A DNA stretch of 64,000 nucleotides from positions 35,104,733 through 35,168,732 of the forward strand of contig NC_054747.1 of assembly GCF_018143015.1 (NCBI RefSeq), written 5' to 3'. Source of the DNA: Lytechinus variegatus. Its lineage: Eukaryota > Echinodermata > Echinoidea > Temnopleuroida > Toxopneustidae. The position numbers and the translations under genes are program-made. The notes below the pieces were generated by a model. It saw only the letters and a program-made list of their open reading frames with translations, made no database searches and was not told the DNA's origin. Each line of letters opens with the position of its first letter. The stretch's first letter is position 1. Below, piece after piece: positions 11,178-22,020 of the stretch.

Positions 11178-11396
11178 AGTTAACGATGACAGTAAAACTT
11201 CGATCGAATCTGCAACTCGGTGCCGAGACCCGACACTTGTAGATCCGTGGATTGTCTCGGTGTGCAGACAAAATTGTGAGGTTCGAGCTGCCTGTGGGAC
11301 CCGGGTTGACCTGTCGGTAAACAAGCGAATAATTCCCCGCTGCATCTTCAGCTCCCTGCTTAATTTCTTCGTTTGCATATAGTGTGATGGACTTGG
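11178..11396 (-). CDS. IgSF gene, exon 3: V-type Ig domain, second half
   Basis: This exon completes the first Ig domain. After the join to exon 2 the reading is ...RQAKSITLYANEEIKQGAED, then AAGNYSLVYRQVN, SSNLTILSAHRDNP and IYKCRVSAPS, ending FTVIVN. The second core Cys lies in IYKCRV, and the long stretch between Trp and Cys fits a V-set domain. An extra Cys (APSC) follows it. Asn-X-Ser/Thr sites (NYS, NLT) suggest glycosylation. The acceptor is CTCCAG and the donor is GTGAGT, ending in phase 1. The next exon I can recognise (8496) does not match that phase, so an exon may be missing between them. Confidence 0.82.
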
Positions 11397-11783
11397 CTGG
11401 AGAGGCGATGGTTAAATATTGGTAGTTGGGGGAGGGGGGGGGGGGCGAATGGGGAAAAGGATGAGGGGCAGAGACAGAGAGTTCTAATTATCATCAAAAT
11501 AATAATATTGATAATTAGACCCGATTGTGTACCTTCAAGAAGATAATAAAACGATGCACACAACTACACTTGCCTTGGCAGACAATTTTATTGAAAGGTA
11601 TAACAGGGATCAAAATAAATTCTTGCTCATTCGCCTCGCTCTCTCACAGCACTTTAAGAATATGTGTTATATGCCATGGCTGGTCCCTATTTTTTTTAAA
11701 GGATATTTTTGTTGCTCATTATGCCACTGCTGTTATAAAGTACATGTATTAATAAACAGATAGTACCGGCTCGATAAACATAC

Positions 11784-11915
11784 CTTGCCTGATAGCATGC
11801 TTAGCATACCAGTAAAAATTAACGTCCGTATCGATGTTTGTAGGTGTATAGGTACAGGGTAATGTGATCGAAACCCCTTCCTGGACGTAGAGAACTTGGT
11901 ATTCATGCTCTGGAC
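11784..11915 (-). CDS. IgSF gene, exon 2: V-type Ig domain, first half
   Basis: This exon encodes the N-terminal half of an extracellular immunoglobulin domain. The translation runs from PEHEYQVLYVQEGVSITLPC through a stretch ending NFYWYAKHAIRQ, giving the first core Cys (LPC) and the core Trp (FYWYAK) of an Ig fold. The exon is bounded by a good pyrimidine tract plus CAG acceptor and by a GTATGT donor, in phase 1 at both ends. It is 132 nt long. Its next exon (11396) completes the domain. Phase-1 introns around Ig domains are usual for this superfamily. I could not assign the gene to a named family. Confidence 0.85.
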
Positions 11916-12076
11916 CTGTGGTACAAAAAATAACATTGATGACGTGATGGTGATGATGGGGGCAATGATGATGACTGAATTCATAACTGATAGCTTTAAA
12001 TAAATTTCTTTATCGAATCATTTTCAACAGAAATACAATGATGAACTAGATTTTAATTCGTCATTAGGACGAATTA

Positions 12077-14120
12077 GGTGGTCTGTCATGATTTTTCATT
12101 CAGTGTCGGCTGATGTTGTATGAAATGATTTTTTAGATATGATTCATAATCTTGATCATAGACATTCTAGGAATAAATTTTTACCATTGGTAAATGTGAT
12201 TATTAATGTGGTGATAACAACCGTCATGATGACAATGATAATGCAATACGGTAAATACGACATGAAGTTTGGAGCACGTAAAATGCCTTAAAACTCCTCA
12301 AAAATTTGATACGATTTACCGAAATTGGCTTTCCAAAATTGCGCTATGAAAGGAGCCTTCTATTTCAGAGCAGCAAATTTTTAATCTACAGTTTCATGTT
12401 TTGTATGGAAAAACTTTTTAAAAATTGTTTATTCTGTCAACATTTTTTCTTTTAAGCTTTCAAACAAGAATTTTCACAATGTTCAAAACGTCTGGTAAAT
12501 TTGAATTATTTTTAATGAGAAATTTTGCAATGCTACAATTTCACAGCATTCACTTCAAAACTCACTAGTGATGTATCTGATGAAAGAATTAAGTAGATTT
12601 TTTTTTTTGGGGGGGAATGTTTGCAAAATTTCTGAAATTCCTAAACATTTCACATTATATTTTCCGTCAAGAATTTTCAATATCGATTTATTAATTGTGT
12701 ATGACTTTAGCATTAACTTGAAAATTCTTTCTTGATGACTTTACAAAAAAAGTTAGGTGAAAGATTCAAATACAGGCAATTTTCCCGCAAAATTTCAAGA
12801 AAATATTTATTTAAGTAAATCGCATTTTTTTTATTTCACAGAAGGTATCTGAAAATCTGTTATATTTTATATTTAGTGAAAATAACCAAATAAAAAAAAT
12901 CTGGAAATTTCCACAAAATGTCCGGAATGAAATTTTTCAACACAATAGCGTTTCAATATTGTAGCATTTACTACGAAAATACATAAATGATGTTTTACAA
13001 TGTTAAAATTACCGCTTAAAAAGTTCCGGAAAAACTACGAAAAATGTCCTACACGAAAAACCGCAAAACCAGTGAGCTTCAAATTTACAGGAAGACCGTA
13101 AAATTGGTTAATAACACATTTTCTCAAAAAAATCTCCAAAATTAGGCCCACAAAAATTTTGCAAAAACTTAAACAGGTCACAAAACATTGATGCTGCGGT
13201 CAAAAGTGAAAATTATTCACACGTTATTTGTAGAGAATTGTTTCGACTACATCATATCAAAATTTGAGAGAAAACTGACCACTAATAAAAAAGATACAGT
13301 CAAATATGCATAAATACGTTGACGTATATTGCAAAAATGTGTAATTTTTATTTCTAACATAATTTTGTGGTATTTACACATTCTCCAAATGAGATATTTA
13401 CTATATGCAAGAGCGAGGAAAAATTGGGGGTCAACGGACTCCTTTAAGAGCTACAGTGAATTTTATATAGGCATATTTTTGCCCACTTTTGACTTATTTT
13501 GCGAGTTTTTACGCGCGTGTATTGCACATTTGAATTGACGCGCATTTGCGTATTATTGGTCGTAAGAGGCTGAATGAGGTATCAAATTAATCAGAAGATC
13601 ATGGACGATGGACAGACACAAAATAAATGACGACTCGAAGAGGCATAGCGATGGTAGGAGCAAAAACGCGCACGCATACCTGTGCGCGCGCAAATTCGTG
13701 ACATGCTCAAAATGGCCTGAAACGTACCCAAACTTGACCACGGTTGATTTGGAAAATTTTAAAATTTTGACGCGCGCGTACGTGCGCGTCGTGACCTTTG
13801 CATGACCTCTGTTGACATGTCCTGATGACCTGTCATCTGAACTTGATATGGTGCAAATATGAATGATTTATGATGATTAGTTGCGATGATATGATCAATA
13901 ATTTAATTTTACAAAATGGCGCCTAGATGACGTCATCACGCTTTGATGACCTTGAAAAGTTTCGTTTCGCGATTCCACAATAATATCCATACATGACATG
14001 AAAATCAAGAAATTTGACAGGCCCGATTTTGAGATAACCTGGGAACAAAATTTGGCAATAAAAATAAAGTAAAATCTGACGAATATAATAGGTGATCTGT
14101 CATATTCATGACAGACCACC
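12077..14120. mobile_element. 2.0-kb TA-flanked TIR element, non-coding
   Basis: GGTGGTCTGTCATG at the left and CATGACAGACCACC at the right, with TA flanking both. The interior is AT-rich and full of AAATTTTGCAAA-like motifs but has no long coding frame. A TA duplication suggests a Tc1/mariner-related target preference. It lies in the intron between the signal-peptide exon and the first Ig exon. Confidence 0.7.
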
Positions 14121-14455
14121 TAATTATGGTGAGGATACAGATGGTGGTGATGATGATGGCGATGATGATGATGACAATGATGATGATGATGGCAATAATG
14201 ATGATGATGGTGATGGAAATGATTATGATGATGATGGTGGTGATGATAATGATTGTGATGATGGCAGTGGAAATGATGGTGATAATCATAATGACGATGA
14301 TAATGACGCTGATGATGGTGATGAAAATGATGATGATGATGGTGATGATGATGGTAATGGAAATCATGATGATGATGATGATAATGATTATGGTGATAGT
14401 GATGATGGTGATGAAAATGATGGTGATTATGATGATAATAATGATGACGGGGATA
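14120..14455 (+). repeat. (GAT)n-rich microsatellite
   Basis: Imperfect GATGATGGTGAT repeats begin at the right end of the 12077-14120 element. They produce open frames of Asp/Asn or Met/Val runs that are not genes. Confidence 0.9.
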
Positions 14456-14699
14456 GTCCTATTATCAGGTAGTCTTTACCAATACGAAGGAGACGGGATT
14501 CGACTCGCCTTTTTATCAAAACTTTCTTTTTGAAAAAAGTATTTATATCAATTTTTGTATTAATAATGACAATAGCATAGGGTATTATGGCGCACGTATC
14601 CACATTGATATGCTCAAGACATTGCTATATTACCCCTGCGAACATGGCTAAGTTCGACTACCGATTCCTGTGCTCATATTTTTTTAAAGGAATTACACT

Positions 14700-14870
14700 T
14701 TGCCGTTAGGGTTATCCATTTACCTCATCTGGGTCTATGGAGTCAGTGAAGCACACTGTGAATAGATACCTTGCTGAAGATAATTACGCAATGACTGGGA
14801 TTCGAACCCACGACCCTCTGATTCAATGACCAAAGACTAATCCGCTGGGCCAAATTCAACGATTTGTTCA
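14700..14870 (-). mobile_element. tRNA-derived SINE, copy 2 (partial)
   Basis: Read on the minus strand this has the tRNA-like head with B box GGTTCGAACCC (as GGGATTCGAACCCACGACCC on the plus strand) and the following body (GAAGATAATTACGCAATG). The 3' half is missing. A poly-C run follows at 14937. Confidence 0.6.
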
Positions 14871-15008
14871 AAATTGGCATGATAGGTGGCAGGATTTCCA
14901 GTTCAAACAAACAGTGTATATGTTCTTTTATTTGCACCCCCCCCCCCCTCATAGTTGTGTAAAATTTAAATTAGCAACGCCTTATTAAGTGTAAACCTAT
15001 ATACTTAC

Positions 15009-15090
15009 AATGAAAATTCGCTGATCCAATGTTCAGAAGTAGGCATAAATATGCGACCAATATGTATAGCATCATGTTCTTGGTGGGAGC
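15009..15090 (-). CDS. IgSF gene, first coding exon (signal peptide)
   Basis: First coding exon of the minus-strand immunoglobulin-superfamily gene. The start is a double ATG at 15075, and 22 codons follow to a strong GTAAGT donor (exon ends at 15009, phase 1). The peptide opens MMLYILVAYLCLLLNIGSA, a textbook secretory signal: short, with a hydrophobic core and a small-residue cleavage site (GSA), and then Asn-Phe-His. A pyrimidine-rich 3' splice site ends at 15091, so 15076-15090 is probably the end of the 5' UTR, with a non-coding exon further upstream. The phase-1 end joins exactly to the exon at 11915. I chose this start because it supplies the signal the Ig domains need; no other ATG exon nearby does. 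Confidence 0.72.
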
Positions 15091-15304
15091 CTGAATGCAG
15101 AGAATCGAAATTTTTCATCATTCTTCCGCCCACAACAATCAAAGATAATCGAGTGGGATGACTTAATGACATGAATATGATTTTCCCTGGGATGAACAAC
15201 TTTAAAAATGATATACGACTCAGTACCTGAATGAACAGCTTGTCATCGGGTTTAGCCTCTCTTGAAAATAATTTGAAAAAAAAAACACTTGTAAACACAG
15301 CCAG

Positions 15305-15518
15305 GGGGGTGTTTCACAAAGATTTAAGTATGACTTAGAGTCGCACTTAAATGTCTAGTTGCGCGCAGTATAAAAGGCATGAGCATTGGTCAAATCACGC
15401 CAAGAGGACGCGCACCACTGCGTATTGATCAATAAGATTGCGCGTTGCATATCATGTACGCGTCGACATTTAAGTGCGACCTAAGTCATACTTAAATCTT
15501 TGTGAAAAACACCCCCAG
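15305..15518. mobile_element. Palindromic MITE 'GTGTTTCACAAAGATTTAAG'
   Basis: GGGTGTTTCACAAAGATTTA at the left is inverted at the right (TAAATCTTTGTGAAAAACAC). The inner pair is AAGTATGACTTAGAGTCGC/GCGACCTAAGTCATACTT. A truncated relative lies at 28876-29013. Confidence 0.8.
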
Positions 15519-15519
15519 G

Positions 15520-15695
15520 TAGGTGATTCATAAAGCTGTTCGTAAAATAATCATGTTAAGTGCGACTATAAGAACGACTGGTGATCCTTTCTTGTGGTAA
15601 ATGATTTAACCATTATGTTGGTGATTATTTAGCGCGTAAGAAATGATCACCATCAGTCGTTCTCAAGTCGCTCTTAGCTTTATGAAACGGGCCCC
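15520..15695. mobile_element. Palindromic MITE 'CATAAAGCTGTTCGTAAGTT', copy 2
   Basis: It has the same ends (TTCATAAAGCTGTTCGTAA, AGCTTTATGAAACGGGCCCC) and inner ACGACTGGTGATCC pair. It abuts the MITE at 15305-15518. Confidence 0.8.
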
Positions 15696-16546
15696 AGGAT
15701 AGCCCAAGGAGGACCGCACAAGAGAAAGCATAGATTTAAATGCTAATTCTACAAATGTATAAGATACAAACGGATCACATAATATGGGCTATTGTAGAAT
15801 AAGACAAATAAGTTGGTGAATTTCCAGGAAATAAAGATAGTGGTACCCTGTTCTGTAAAATTATAATTCTGCAAAATAAAAAAAAATGCATGATCTAAGT
15901 ATTCGTCAAAATCATGATTTCTTCTCCTTCTTCTTTCTCTTCTTCTTCTTTCTCTTCTTCTTCTCCTCCTCTTCACCATTCTTTTCTATCATCTTTTCAA
16001 TTAATACCTGCTATACGAAAATAGGACCATCCAGCAAATGTATTTTTAAATATTACAAATTCGTTCACGAGATTTTGCCTTGCCAAAGAGAGGTCTCTAT
16101 TATCTGTTTTAATTATGGTTACCAAAGTTGAAGTTACCGAATACCGAGCATTAATATCTTATGGTTAGCCAGATTATGAAATCAGTCCTCTTTAAGTATT
16201 AATAATATCAGCTGATAAAACTCCAAATGAGTCCTTGATTTGTCTTCGCTCAAAATGTTCATTAGTTCAAAATGCACATACCATCCAAATACTATACTGT
16301 TTAAATGCAGGTTATACAGCTGTATTAGTGTTAACTTCGAATACAAAGAATCCGCTGCGATCGAGGAATCCCCAAACCAGAGAAGTGCAGAATCAGGTCA
16401 GATGTGATGATTATCGCATTAGCATGACGAGGGCTAAAACAGTAATTAAATATCTGCCGCTTTTAAGTTCACCTTAACGTCCACAAAGAAATTCTTCCTG
16501 AAACTTTGCCGAATTAGTATTCGTTATTCTAAAACTTTGGCGTAAA

Positions 16547-16763
16547 TCAACGACGCAAAACACCCAAACGATTCTCTCACTGGATCAAGGATGTTTTGAA
16601 CTTCACTGGCAATAATCCAACGATGCCAACGATGCGAAACAACCAAAAGATTCTATCACTGGATCAAGGATGGTTTGAACTTCACTGGCAATAATCCAAC
16701 GGTGCAAAGCACCCAAAATACTATATCACTCGATCAAGGATTTTTGAACTTCACTGGCGATTG
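16547..16763 (+). repeat. Three tandem copies of a ~75-bp unit
   Basis: CACTGGATCAAGGATG, TTTGAACTTCACTGGC and AATAATCCAACG recur three times, the last copy truncated. It is non-coding. Confidence 0.85.
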
Positions 16764-17906
16764 CTCTAAGGGCCGGCTAAGGTGCTCTGGCAATATTGCG
16801 AATGTCACAACAATTAAATCCATATAGGAGTCCTATGTTTAATGTAGGACACGACACACAACCAGTCAATGGCATGTTGGCCTCCGTTAATCATTGGGGG
16901 TTGAAGGTTTGAAGGAGACCTTGCATGTGTTCTCTTCCTCATCACCCCCTGCACCCCGGATCCCTCCTTCAATTCACAACGTACAGAATAACAAAGACTT
17001 GAGAGCTTGAGAGGGTTTATTCCGATCGTAAGGGGGTTATTCGGGGTGTGATCCCACCCCAAACCCGCAGGAACGTTGGCTTATGTCACATCAACTCAAT
17101 ACAGACCCCCACGTACCCATCCTATCACCCGTTACAATAATACATTGTCCCATCACCTGCAATTATCTAGGGCAATTATCCACACCTTCTTTCGCGATTA
17201 TTAATAACTTCGTTAAATTTCAGAACAAACGTGATATTACGTGAACTCGATAATGCTTCGTTTCTCGCACCACTGGCATGCACTGAGTTGAAGAAATGAT
17301 TATAAGAACAAATTTTTTGCCAGATTAAGAGTGTCATGTGCGTATACCGAAGGGTCTCCGAAGACCAATGAATTTTTCATTGATAGTCATGCTATATGAC
17401 GAGATGACGAGAGAGGGGACATTACTATTAATTGCCATATTCTATGAGGAGCGTGGGAGTAACACCCTTCGCCAAAGTACAGGGTTCAGTCTTACGAAGA
17501 GTTGCGATTGATTTGATCGGTTCCATGACAATTAAGTTTAAGTATAAGTATAAATATTTATTCATTGTCCATAATTGGAAATTATTCTTGTTTACATGCC
17601 GTACAAAATGATAGACAACAAATTATATAAATTTAACGTGAACAATGGAATCTACATTTGGAACATGGCAATAAACATAATATATCATACATTCATAATA
17701 GAGTATTTAAATAACATGAGAGGCATTATGAGTTCACTGAAATTTGCAATTCGGGAAATATCATGAAAAGACAATTATTGGATTGATTAAATTGTAATAA
17801 AGGGTGGAAAACTTGGTTAGATGTAATTTACATTTCAGGTGAGTACTACTTATGTAATTGGGTAATGTATTTAAGTATACTTGCTAACATGGATCATAAT
17901 CAAATC

Positions 17907-17970
17907 GGAAGAGGGATGCAGAAAAGGAAAGAGAGGGAGAAATTAAAAGAAAAGGGAAAAGAGAGAGGAT

Positions 17971-18001
<31 letters not shown>

Positions 18002-18090
18002 AAGAAAGAAAGACAAAGATGGCAAGAAAGAACGAAGGTAGAAAATAAAAAAAAAGAAAGAAAAGGAAAGGAAAGGGGAGACGGAAAGTA
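17907..18090 (+). repeat. 180-bp purine tract
   Basis: Almost pure A/G on the plus strand (GAAAGAAAGAAAGAGAGAG). Similar pyrimidine tracts lie at 15918-15990, 45071-45310, 45795-46110 and 54895-55160. Confidence 0.85.
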
Positions 18091-18727
18091 TACTCAAGGT
18101 ATACGTAAAGGTAATCGCTCCTATGAGAAACATAAAACCTAATCTTCGAAACTAAATAAATCCCAATCCAAGTCTTCACATTATTCTGAAATTTGAACAA
18201 AAAAAATCTGTTAAACTAATTTCACCCTAAGCCCGCTGAGATATTAAGACAAGAGCAAATGTCGCAGAAGTTGGTCGTGTCCCGGGGTCGTGTCACCGAT
18301 TTGGTTAACAACATCAACTATGATATAATCATGGAAATCCATCATTGTCATAACTTACTCTGTGCCATGTACAATGTCCATTGAAAAACAAACTTATTTT
18401 CAATACAATTGTGAATGTACGAATATAGGCCTACATAAGAATTATTTTGAACAAACATGACTTTGTATATGAGATGTTGGCGTTGCTGGCTTTCCATAAT
18501 CGTAGATGATCAGATCGGTCCTTTGTTAGACGGGGCCACAGTCCACGATAACGCATCTTTGGAGATACCTTGTCTTTTCATTTTTTTTTCTTTGAAACGG
18601 CTTAATGAATATGTCAGTGGGGAGAGTTGAGTGATTAATGCAACAATTACCAATTTAATTTCCAGTAACTATAGGAGCACTGAGATTAAATTATCCATGC
18701 ACACTCCTAAAATAATTTTAAGAAGTG

Positions 18728-18859
18728 GGCATACAGTAGGCCGTAGCAGCAAGTAGAAGTAGTAATATAGTATCAGAAATATTAGTAGTAGCATGAATCC
18801 TACTAGAACTAGTAGGATCCATGGTAATAGTAGCAGCAATACGATGAGTAGTAGTAGTA

Positions 18860-18948
<89 letters not shown>

Positions 18949-18982
18949 CTACTACTACTACTATACTACTACTACTACAACT
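18728..18982 (+). repeat. (TAG)n array that flips into (TAC)n
   Basis: TAG repeats (18860-18945) turn into TAC repeats at about 18948, making a small palindromic microsatellite. Confidence 0.9.
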
Positions 18983-18989
18983 CCTGTCC

Positions 18990-20045
18990 CCCCTAATTTT
19001 TATGTGGGGGACGGACCCCCCCCCCCTAAAATTTATGTTGATAACTTTTTTTTGCTTATCCATTATGAATTATAATGGATAAATGGATCCCTCCTAAATT
19101 CAGGAGGACCCCCCTAAAATTGTTCTGGTCAGGGGCGTCGATCCATTTTTCAGATGGGGGGGGGGGGGCAAAATAAAAAATCAACGTTCCAAAGTCGCTC
19201 GATCACACAAAACAAACAAACTCACCCACACACGCACATGGGTCTATATATACATATACATATGACTCATGAAAAAGAGACACATATCTCACCAACAAAT
19301 TAATATGCGAGCGCGAAGCGCGAGCTGAAATTTTATAGTATACTGACCTGGAAACAGGAAAACGGTACATGTACCTGATAAGGACTGTTTGTAGTAACTA
19401 ATGAGGATTATATACATGTATCTCACTAACAGATAATGAGAGTGCCTAAAGCGAGCTGAAATGTATTTATATACTGACCTAAAATCTTGATATTCTAAGC
19501 ATTTTTGGTATCAATGATTAAGATGGGTATCTATGCGAGCGCGAAGCGCGAGCTGAAAATTTTTACATTTTGATCTGACAAAAAAATGACAGTTTAATGG
19601 ATGTTTTTGATAAGGAACAAGATATATATCTAACAAAGGATTGTTGCAAATCGAAGCGGGAGTTCTTTTGAGGTTTAGATCTAAAAACGGAACAATTTTA
19701 TCTATTTGATAACGAAAAGTATGGGTTTTGCTAAGAAATGATGCGAGCGCGAAGCGCGAGCTGAAAATTTTTGTATTCCAATTTGAAAAGCGGACATTTT
19801 GAGCACGATTTTAAATAAAGAACAAGTTGTAAATGTCAATCTAACTTGCTGATTCCTGTGTAACATTACAAGTTCATTATTTTATTTTTGCACATGCGGA
19901 ATTCTGGTCCCCCTAAATATTGGGTTGATACCCCCCTTTTTGCTTGTCAATTTTTTTTCTCCTATGTCCAACAATGAATTTCAGGTGGACCCCCTCCCCT
20001 AATATTTTTGATTAAATCTGCCATTCCATTCTTGCACAACTCACT
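18990..20045. repeat. Decayed repeats with GCGAGCGCGAAGCGCGAGC motifs
   Basis: Runs of poly-C/G with TAAAATTTATGTTGATAAC come first, then GGGGCGTCGATCC. GCGAGCGCGAAGCGCGAGCT, or a decayed form of it, occurs near 19310, 19440, 19533 and 19742, each followed by GAAA and by ATTCCAA/CTGA(C) motifs. Similar units lie at 24.2-25.9 kb and 54.5-54.7 kb. No coding frame. Confidence 0.6.
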
Positions 20046-20048
20046 CCT

Positions 20049-20218
20049 GGTGGGTGTTTCATAAAGCTGTTCGTAAGTTAAGAGCGACTTTAAGAACGAC
20101 TGGTGATCCTTCCTTGTGGCAAATGGTATGTTCATGTGTGATGGTTAACCGTGTAAGGTTCACCAGTCGTTCTTAAAGTCGCTCTTAACTTACGAACAGC
20201 TTCATGAAACGGCCCCCT
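20049..20218. mobile_element. Palindromic MITE 'CATAAAGCTGTTCGTAAGTT', copy 3
   Basis: This is the best-preserved copy: GGTGTTTCATAAAGCTGTTC and its inverse GAACAGCTTCATGAAACGG enclose TTAAGAACGACTGGTGATCC and its inverse. Confidence 0.85.
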
Positions 20219-20479
20219 GCTGTAAACTCTGTCTCCCCCACTCCCCTCCCCCTTCACAAATACACGCCCATGCACACAGTCACACACACCCCAAACACAC
20301 ACTCACACACCCACAGTTAACATTTTTGCTTCAAACATCAGTACGAAGTTAGACCCCAATCTTAAATTAAACATCCTGATGCAGTAATTGAGAAAAGTAG
20401 ACATTTCAATTCTTTAAAATCGACAAGGCCATGTTTTTTTTAATAACGATCAATACTGACACTTGCAAATTGAATTGAC

Positions 20480-21477
20480 AACACTCCAATGGTTGAAAGA
20501 CAAAATATGGACGGATAAAATTATTGCTCAATGCTCAATTATCTCTATTACCTTTCCTTATCTTTGTTTCCCCTTTTTATTTTCGTATCCCTTATGGAGT
20601 GTGTTTCCTTTTTTTCCTTTTTTCCTTTTGTTTCTTGTTCTTTGTTTTGTTTGTTCTGCTGTTCTCTGTTTTGTCACCTTCGTGTTTGTCTTCGTAGGCA
20701 ATTCTAAAATAATTATTTAGAGGGGTCCACACAATACAAGCACTGCTTTTTTAGTGGATCCCTCCATTTTATCAGAATTTTATTCTATAATGGTTATGAC
20801 ATTTTGCTTTTATATATATATTATTACCATGTTTTGTTTTACTTCTAATTTAGGTACATATCGTATATTGTACAACGCCTACTTAGCTTGTTGTACGCGA
20901 TCAAATGGGAGGCTGAATGTCACACATTCGTACCGTTGCACACAAGACGTACCATCCAAAATGTACCATTGCACGGCTTTAGGAGGTGACGTCACAATGC
21001 GATTTCATTGAATAAGATGACAATGCGCGTACAACCCGCTGGCTAAATGCGCAATGCTGTCCAAGATCACTGTGCGCTTGTGGGCCCGGCTTGTGGGATT
21101 TTGCTTTTCGCTTTCAATATTTTCGCCCCTTTTTCATAGATTACTGGAGGGAAAAACTCTTCTTTTTTTCATATTTTCGCTAGATTCCGAGGCGTTGTAC
21201 AACACAAATAGCGAATATTCTTATTCGTGCAATGGTGCGAGATTTCGCATTCGGTGAAAGAAAGAAACGCTCTATTCAACTCGGCTAACGCCTCGTTGAA
21301 TAGAGCATCTTTCTTTCACCTCATGCGAAATCTCGCACCATCGCACTCATGCCTATTCGCTATTTGTATACTGTACATACCTGAATTTATTTTGTCTTTA
21401 TGTAACTGTTTTGACCTCCTTACTTTCTTTTTCTGTTGAAAATGAAATAAATAAAATTGAATTGAATTGAATTGTAG
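20480..21477 (+). mobile_element. Possible LINE 3' tail with (TTGAA) repeat end
   Basis: A pyrimidine-rich stretch (20540-20700) and the end at 21405-21477 (AAATGAAATAAATAAAATTG followed by GAATT repeats) look like the 3' UTR and short-repeat tail of a non-LTR element. Between them, roughly 20863-21380, an inverted-repeat block appears to be inserted. No coding sequence survives, so the call is tentative. Confidence 0.35.
21205..21366. repeat. Long hairpin (inverted repeat, ~75-bp arms)
   Basis: The left arm includes CAAATAGCGAATA, GGTGCGAGATTTCGCAT and GCTCTATTCAAC; the right arm inverts them in order, with a loop of about ten bases. It may be the core of a MITE inserted into the possible LINE tail. 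Confidence 0.75.
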
Positions 21478-22020
21478 TTAAAGGTCAAGTCCACCTCAGA
21501 AAAATGTTGATCTGATAGAGAAACTAAATCAGAAAGTTATGACATTTAAAATTTTCGCTTATATGAACGAGCCAGTTACATCCAAATGAGAGTTGATAAT
21601 GTCAGTCACTCACTATTTCTTTTGTTTTTTATTGTTTGAATTATACATAATTTCAATTTTTACGAATTTGATGATTAGGACCACCATGCCTGAAGCACAA
21701 AATGTTAAAATAATGGAATTCCACATGTTCAGGGAGGAATGAAACTTCATTTCAAATGACAATAACGAGAAAATCTAAATATTTCATATAATAAAAAAAA
21801 AGAACAGTGAGTGAGTGATGTCATCAGTTCCCTCATTAATTTGCATACCGACCGAGATGTGCATATAGGCCTAACTGTTGTGCGAAATAAAGCAAAAATT
21901 TAAAATGTCATAACTTTCTTATTATACATCCGATTTTGATGAAATTTTCAGTATTATGCTTGATGAATTTTTCTCTTTTTTACTCAAATTAAGTTTTTGT
22001 TGGTGTGGACTTGTCCTTCA
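21478..22020. mobile_element. 'GGACAAGTCCACC' foldback element, copy 2
   Basis: It starts TTAAAGGTCAAGTCCACC and ends GGTGTGGACTTGTCCTT. It abuts the (TTGAA) repeat tail on its left. Confidence 0.8.

Larger units (their letters stand above)
15700..18727. other. Intergenic/5' flank of the IgSF gene: no gene seen
   Basis: It contains a pyrimidine tract (15.9 kb), the tandem repeat at 16.5 kb, plain AT-rich DNA and the purine tract at 17.9 kb. No exon with good splice sites and a recognisable product is seen. Confidence 0.4.

Noticed and set aside
15005-15298. Minus-strand 97-residue frame covering the signal-peptide region
   Set aside because: It is a different frame of the same DNA. The true exon uses the ATGATG at 15075 with a GTAAGT donor, and the long frame has no domain.
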